Assembly (NCBI GenBank): GCA_009775125.1
Contig: VSPD01000003.1
Coordinates: forward strand, 69,305-133,304
DNA: 64,000 nt
Source: Muribaculaceae bacterium
GTDB taxonomy: Bacteria > Bacteroidota > Bacteroidia > Bacteroidales > Muribaculaceae
Reading direction: 5' to 3'
Under the pieces are notes generated by a model that did no database searches, was not told the origin of the DNA, and was given only the letters and a program-made list of their open reading frames with translations. The position numbers were made by a program, and so were the translations under genes. Shown in pieces: positions 60,775-64,000 of this stretch (its first letter is position 1; the number at the start of each line of letters is the position of its first letter).

Positions 60775-60835
60775 CAGGAACACTCATCGCGGAGCGCTTT
60801 GCCTTTGGCAAAGCGCTCCGCGATGAGTGTTCCTG
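60775..60835. repeat. perfect 29-bp inverted repeat with 3-nt loop after lon
   Basis: The left arm 60775-60803 and right arm 60807-60835 match at all 29 positions around loop TTT; the centre is TTTGCC-TTT-GGCAAA and the outer end CAGGAAC/GTTCCTG. It starts 4 nt after the lon stop. There is no U-run after it in the lon direction, so it is not a classical terminator. Diverged half-copies occur at 847-883, 10515-10553 and 34606-34645. Confidence 0.92.
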
Positions 60836-60839
60836 CCTA

Positions 60840-63245
60840 TTATATAAGGGCGTTGGCTATCACTTCGGAGGCGGTGCGCACGTAGACGAATTCGAGTCCG
60901 TCGACATAACGGGCGTCGATATCCTCGATGTCGCGGCGATTGTCCTCAGAGAGGATTATCGTGGTGATTCCCGCGCGCTTGGCGGCCAATATCTTTTCCT
61001 TGATGCCGCCCACGGCGAGCACTCGGCCACGTAGGGTGATTTCTCCGGTCATGGCCACACGCGGGCGAACGAGACGGCCTGTGAATGTCGACACAAGCGA
61101 TGTGGCTATCGTGATGCCGGCCGAAGGGCCGTCCTTTGGCACGGCTCCTTCGGGAAAATGAAGATGCACGTCGTTTTTAGAAAATTTCTCCGGGTCGATG
61201 CCGAGTTCTTCGGCATGGCATTTCACCCACTGCATGGCCAGGGTGGCCGATTCTTTCATCACATCGCCAAGGTTGCCGGTCAAGGTAAGCCGCTCGCCCT
61301 TGCCTGCGGCAAGCGAGGACTCTACCATAAGGATTTCTCCGCCAACCTGCGTCCAGGCCAAGCCGGTGACAACTCCGGGGAACTCGTTGCCCTCGTATTT
61401 GTCGTGGTTGCGCATGGGCATGCCAAGCAAGTCGTGAAGATGCGTTTTTTCCACGGGCGATGGAAATTCTTTGCCGCTCATCAGGGCCAGAACATATTTG
61501 CGGCCGATTGTGGCAATCTGCTTCTCGAGTTGGCGCACGCCGCTTTCCGATGTGTAGTTTTCAATTATAGAATTGAGGGCCTCTTCGGAAATCTTTATCG
61601 CGTCGTCCTCGATATTGAGGTCGGCGGCAACGCGCGGGAGCAAGTGACGACGCGCTATCTCCACTTTTTCTTCTTGCAGATAGCCCGACAGGTCAATCAG
61701 CTCCATGCGGTCGAGCAGCGGCGCGGCCAAGGTCTTGGTGGTGTTGGCCGTGGCTATGAACAGCACGTCGGACAGGTCGAAATCAACGTCTATGAAGTTG
61801 TCGTGGAAATGGCAGTTTTGCTCCGGGTCGAGCACTTCGAGAAGGGCGGCAGCCGGGTCGCCTTTGTAATCGGAGCCTATTTTGTCTACCTCGTCGAGCA
61901 CAAGCACCGGATTCTTCTTGCCGGCGCGGCGCATTGCCTCCATTATACGTCCGGGCATGGCGCCGATATACGTGCGGCGGTGTCCGCGCAATTCGGCCTC
62001 GTCGTGCAAGCCGCCAAGCGACACGCGCTGGTATTCCCGGCCGAGGGCGGCGGCGATGGAGCGGCCAAGCGAGGTCTTGCCCACCCCGGGAGGGCCTACG
62101 AGGCATATGATGGGCGACTTGCCGTCGGGGTTGTGCATTATCACGGCGAGTTGCTCGAGTATGCGCTCTTTCACCTTTTCAAGGCCGAAATGGTCGGAAT
62201 CAAGTATCTCGGAGGCATCTTCGAGCGTCGAGGCCCAGTCTGATTTCTCGGTCCAGGGCAGGTCGAGCAATGTCTCTATATAGTTGTAGCTTACGGCATA
62301 ATCCGGCGTGGTGGCGTTGAGACGGCGCAATTTGGCCAGTTCTTTGTCGAAGGCCTTGCGGGCCGCTTCGGGCAGGGCTATGGATGCGGCTTTCTGCTCG
62401 AGCGCGTCGATTTCGTCGTCGGAGTCGCCATAGAGCTGGCGCTGAATGGTCTCGACCTGCTGTGTCAGGAACTGACGGCGCTGCTGCTCGTCGATGTCGC
62501 TCTTGGTCATGCGCACGATATCCATGGTCATTTCCAGCTCCTGCTCTTTCTTCTTTATCAGGCCAAGGAGGCCTACGGCACGTTTGAACAAGTCGCGCTC
62601 GGCCAAAAGCGAAATTTTCACCGACGGCTCCTCGGGGAAATGCGTGAGCATCGTGTTCACGTTCAAGGCCACATCGGTATTGCCGTCCATCGTGAGCATC
62701 ATAGCCGAGAACGGGCTGTCGGTCATCTGCGCCGACATCTTGTTGGCAGTCTTCACCACGGCCGACACGGTGAGTCCGGCACGTTTGCTGTCGTCCGGTT
62801 TCAAATAATCCTCAAGCATCTCGACCCGTGCCGTTATGGCTCCGGCCACTTTTTTCGGAGTCTTGCTCTTGCCTATTATTCTAAATGGATCGCGGGCCAC
62901 GGCAAGCATCGTCTTCTGCCCGTCGGGCAGCTCGAGGAGCTTAATCACATCGGCCACCACGCCATAAGGGTAGAGGCCTTTGCGTATGGTGGGCTCGTCG
63001 TCGTCGGAGTCGCGCTGGCACACCACGCCTATGGGCACACGGTGCTTCTCGGCATACTCAACTATTTTCACCGACGAATCCCTGCGCAGTGCAATCGAGG
63101 TGGTCACCCCCGGAAACAGAACAAGGTTCTTTGTGGGCAAAAGCAACAATTCCTCGGGATTGAGTCTTTTTCTCATCTCCTCACCACTTAAATCTATACG
63201 CTCAACGGCTACGCCAAAGGCCATCTGATCTTCTGTATTATCCAT
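60840..63245 (-). CDS. lon: ATP-dependent protease Lon
   Basis: 801 aa from the ATG at 63245 (MDNTEDQMAFG). The longer frame to 63368 crosses the promoter and is rejected. The N-terminal LON domain (LLLPTKNLVLFPGVTTSIALRR) is followed by the coiled linker and the AAA+ module (Walker A GPPGVGKTS, Walker B VLVLDEVDKIG). The protease domain has catalytic S708 in KDGPSAG and a lysine in GGIKEK. It degrades misfolded and regulatory proteins in the cytoplasm. It ends 4 nt before a perfect 29-bp hairpin. Confidence 0.97.
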   Translation of the reverse strand: MDNTEDQMAFGVAVERIDLSGEEMRKRLNPEELLLLPTKNLVLFPGVTTSIALRRDSSVKIVEYAEKHRVPIGVVCQRDSDDDEPTIRKGLYPYGVVADVIKLLELPDGQKTMLAVARDPFRIIGKSKTPKKVAGAITARVEMLEDYLKPDDSKRAGLTVSAVVKTANKMSAQMTDSPFSAMMLTMDGNTDVALNVNTMLTHFPEEPSVKISLLAERDLFKRAVGLLGLIKKKEQELEMTMDIVRMTKSDIDEQQRRQFLTQQVETIQRQLYGDSDDEIDALEQKAASIALPEAARKAFDKELAKLRRLNATTPDYAVSYNYIETLLDLPWTEKSDWASTLEDASEILDSDHFGLEKVKERILEQLAVIMHNPDGKSPIICLVGPPGVGKTSLGRSIAAALGREYQRVSLGGLHDEAELRGHRRTYIGAMPGRIMEAMRRAGKKNPVLVLDEVDKIGSDYKGDPAAALLEVLDPEQNCHFHDNFIDVDFDLSDVLFIATANTTKTLAAPLLDRMELIDLSGYLQEEKVEIARRHLLPRVAADLNIEDDAIKISEEALNSIIENYTSESGVRQLEKQIATIGRKYVLALMSGKEFPSPVEKTHLHDLLGMPMRNHDKYEGNEFPGVVTGLAWTQVGGEILMVESSLAAGKGERLTLTGNLGDVMKESATLAMQWVKCHAEELGIDPEKFSKNDVHLHFPEGAVPKDGPSAGITIATSLVSTFTGRLVRPRVAMTGEITLRGRVLAVGGIKEKILAAKRAGITTIILSEDNRRDIEDIDARYVDGLEFVYVRTASEVIANALI

Positions 63246-63284
63246 TTTTTTATCCTGATATTTAACGAAATTATTTCGGGAGTG

Positions 63285-63317
63285 CAAAAATACGCATTTT
63301 TTTCGATACTTTTCAAC
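63285..63317 (-). promoter_or_regulatory. lon promoter
   Basis: Minus-strand -7 TATTTTTG (63292-63285), with GTTG (63317-63314) as weak -33 at 21 nt. It sits back-to-back with the promoter of the next gene. Confidence 0.45.
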
Positions 63318-63337
63318 TATAATCCGAATACAATAGT

Positions 63338-63345
63338 TATATTTG
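63338..63345 (+). promoter_or_regulatory. -7 box of the GYF/TM2 gene
   Basis: TATATTTG, 43 nt before the ATG at 63389. The -33 region overlaps that of lon, so the two divergent genes may compete for polymerase. Confidence 0.45.
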
Positions 63346-63388
63346 CAAAAATTTAGAAACACTCTCAACTCAATTTTTCCATTTATTT

Positions 63389-63856
63389 ATGACTGAATAT
63401 TACATCGTTTATAACGGGCAACAAGTCGGCCCCATGTCGAAAGAGGCTCTCGTAAACTACGGCCTCAACCCCAACTCCCAGGTATGGGCCCAGGGCATGC
63501 CCGCATGGGTTCCAGCCTACACCATCCCCGAATTGATGGAAGTGATCAACACCCGCCCGCTCAACACGCCCCCGCCCCATCCGGGCACCGGCTTCGACAC
63601 CCTCTCCGACACGGGCACAAGCGGCAAGAGCCGCCTCGCCGCAGGCTTGTTCGCCATAATCCTCGGCACGCTCGGCATCCAGTACTTCTACTGCGGCAAA
63701 ACAGCCGGAGGCATCATCTGCATCCTTCTTTCGCTCGTGACGTGCGGATTCTGGGGAATCATCACGCTTATTCAAGGCATCTTGATGATTGTGATGAGCC
63801 AGCAGGAATTCGAGCAGAAATACGTATATTCATCCTCCACATTCCCGATATTCTGA
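63389..63856 (+). CDS. GYF_2 + TM2 domain membrane protein
   Basis: 155 aa. The N-terminal GYF_2-like domain (YYIVYNGQQVGPMSKEALVNYGLNPNSQVWAQGMPAWVPA) is followed by a Pro-rich linker. A TM2 domain carries two helices (LAAGLFAIILGTLGIQYFY, then GIICILLSLVTCGFWGIITLIQGILMI) joined by the CGKTAGG turn. Such proteins are common in Bacteroidetes, with no proven function. It is divergent from lon and followed by a terminator. Confidence 0.9.
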   Translation: MTEYYIVYNGQQVGPMSKEALVNYGLNPNSQVWAQGMPAWVPAYTIPELMEVINTRPLNTPPPHPGTGFDTLSDTGTSGKSRLAAGLFAIILGTLGIQYFYCGKTAGGIICILLSLVTCGFWGIITLIQGILMIVMSQQEFEQKYVYSSSTFPIF

Positions 63857-63879
63857 TATTTCAACCCATACCTATACCA

Positions 63880-63913
63880 AACGCTCCGCAACCCCAACGG
63901 AGCGTTATTTTTT
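63880..63913 (+). terminator. terminator after the GYF/TM2 gene
   Basis: Stem AACGCTCCG (63880-63888) / CGGAGCGTT (63898-63906), then ATTTTTT. Beyond it (63914-64000) I see no further feature. Confidence 0.85.
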
Positions 63914-64000
63914 CCATCTAATCAAATACAATGATTCGGTAAAATTTGAGGTTGTTCAGCCTTGGCTAAGCCGCTAACTGAGCCAACCGATGATTTATTT

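Overview
The window looks like chromosomal DNA of a gut Bacteroidales, most likely Muribaculaceae (family-level placement is inference). Support comes from a SusC/SusD polysaccharide-utilisation locus (PUL), a complete porT-porP-gldKLMN type IX secretion cluster, NigD-like, DUF3467 and DUF4252 proteins, and many promoters of the Bacteroidetes form TTTG-N19/20-TAnnTTTG. No rRNA, integrase, transposase or CRISPR array is visible; there is one tRNA gene (Asn).

Layout. 0-6 kb: a composite repeat, two small proteins of unknown role (one a bacterial PH-like membrane protein) and a giant secreted protein with fibronectin-III and choice-of-anchor-J-like modules plus a C-terminal T9SS sorting signal. 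6.1-10.1 kb: a two-gene operon of DUF262 (GmrSD-superfamily) proteins, the first with an HNH-like DUF1524 end, a probable anti-phage module. 10.7-25.8 kb: an alpha-glucan PUL: susC, susD, a five-repeat SusE/F-like lipoprotein, a clan-GH-D lipoprotein (possible isomalto-dextranase) and a SusB-like GH97 in one minus-strand operon, then a SusR-like membrane regulator and a divergent secreted GH31. The enzyme set suggests dextran or isomalto-oligosaccharide use. 26.4-32.9 kb: mutS2, hflX, a patatin-like phospholipase and a cytoplasmic GH13. 33-46 kb (minus strand): prfB with its programmed +1 frameshift, a TlpA-like thioredoxin, a FadL-like porin, an unusual W/G/P-rich secreted protein, an HdeD-like membrane protein, an MBL hydrolase, an RsmI-like methylase, a RecD-like helicase, cysS, DUF3467, a NigD-like lipoprotein and a LolD-type ATPase. 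46-48 kb: repeats, a DUF6291 gene and tRNA-Asn. 48-58.4 kb: porT-porP-gldK-gldL-gldM-gldN-nadE-TPR/PD40 operon. 58.8-60.5 kb: ECF sigma factor, probable anti-sigma factor and DUF4252 lipoprotein. 60.8-63.9 kb: lon and a divergent GYF/TM2 membrane protein.

The most unusual signal is between the genes. Nearly every gap above 250 bp carries a mosaic of short hairpin modules (for example AATCGC-GTA-GCGATT, GTCTCC-GTTA-GGAGAC, CAGGGC-GACA-GCCCTG, ACGGGC-GAAA-GCCCGT, CACAATCC-GGA-GGATTGTG). They are shuffled and inverted between loci, and several stems differ between copies by compensatory changes. A second family, 7-bp tandem units TNCACRA, begins 0-7 nt after the stop codon of four genes, always in the same sense relative to transcription.

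Together these suggest a cell that takes up alpha-glucans through the Sus-like system, exports surface proteins by T9SS (the giant protein at 1.5-6 kb is a likely client), and carries an uncharacterised, amplified intergenic hairpin-repeat system.
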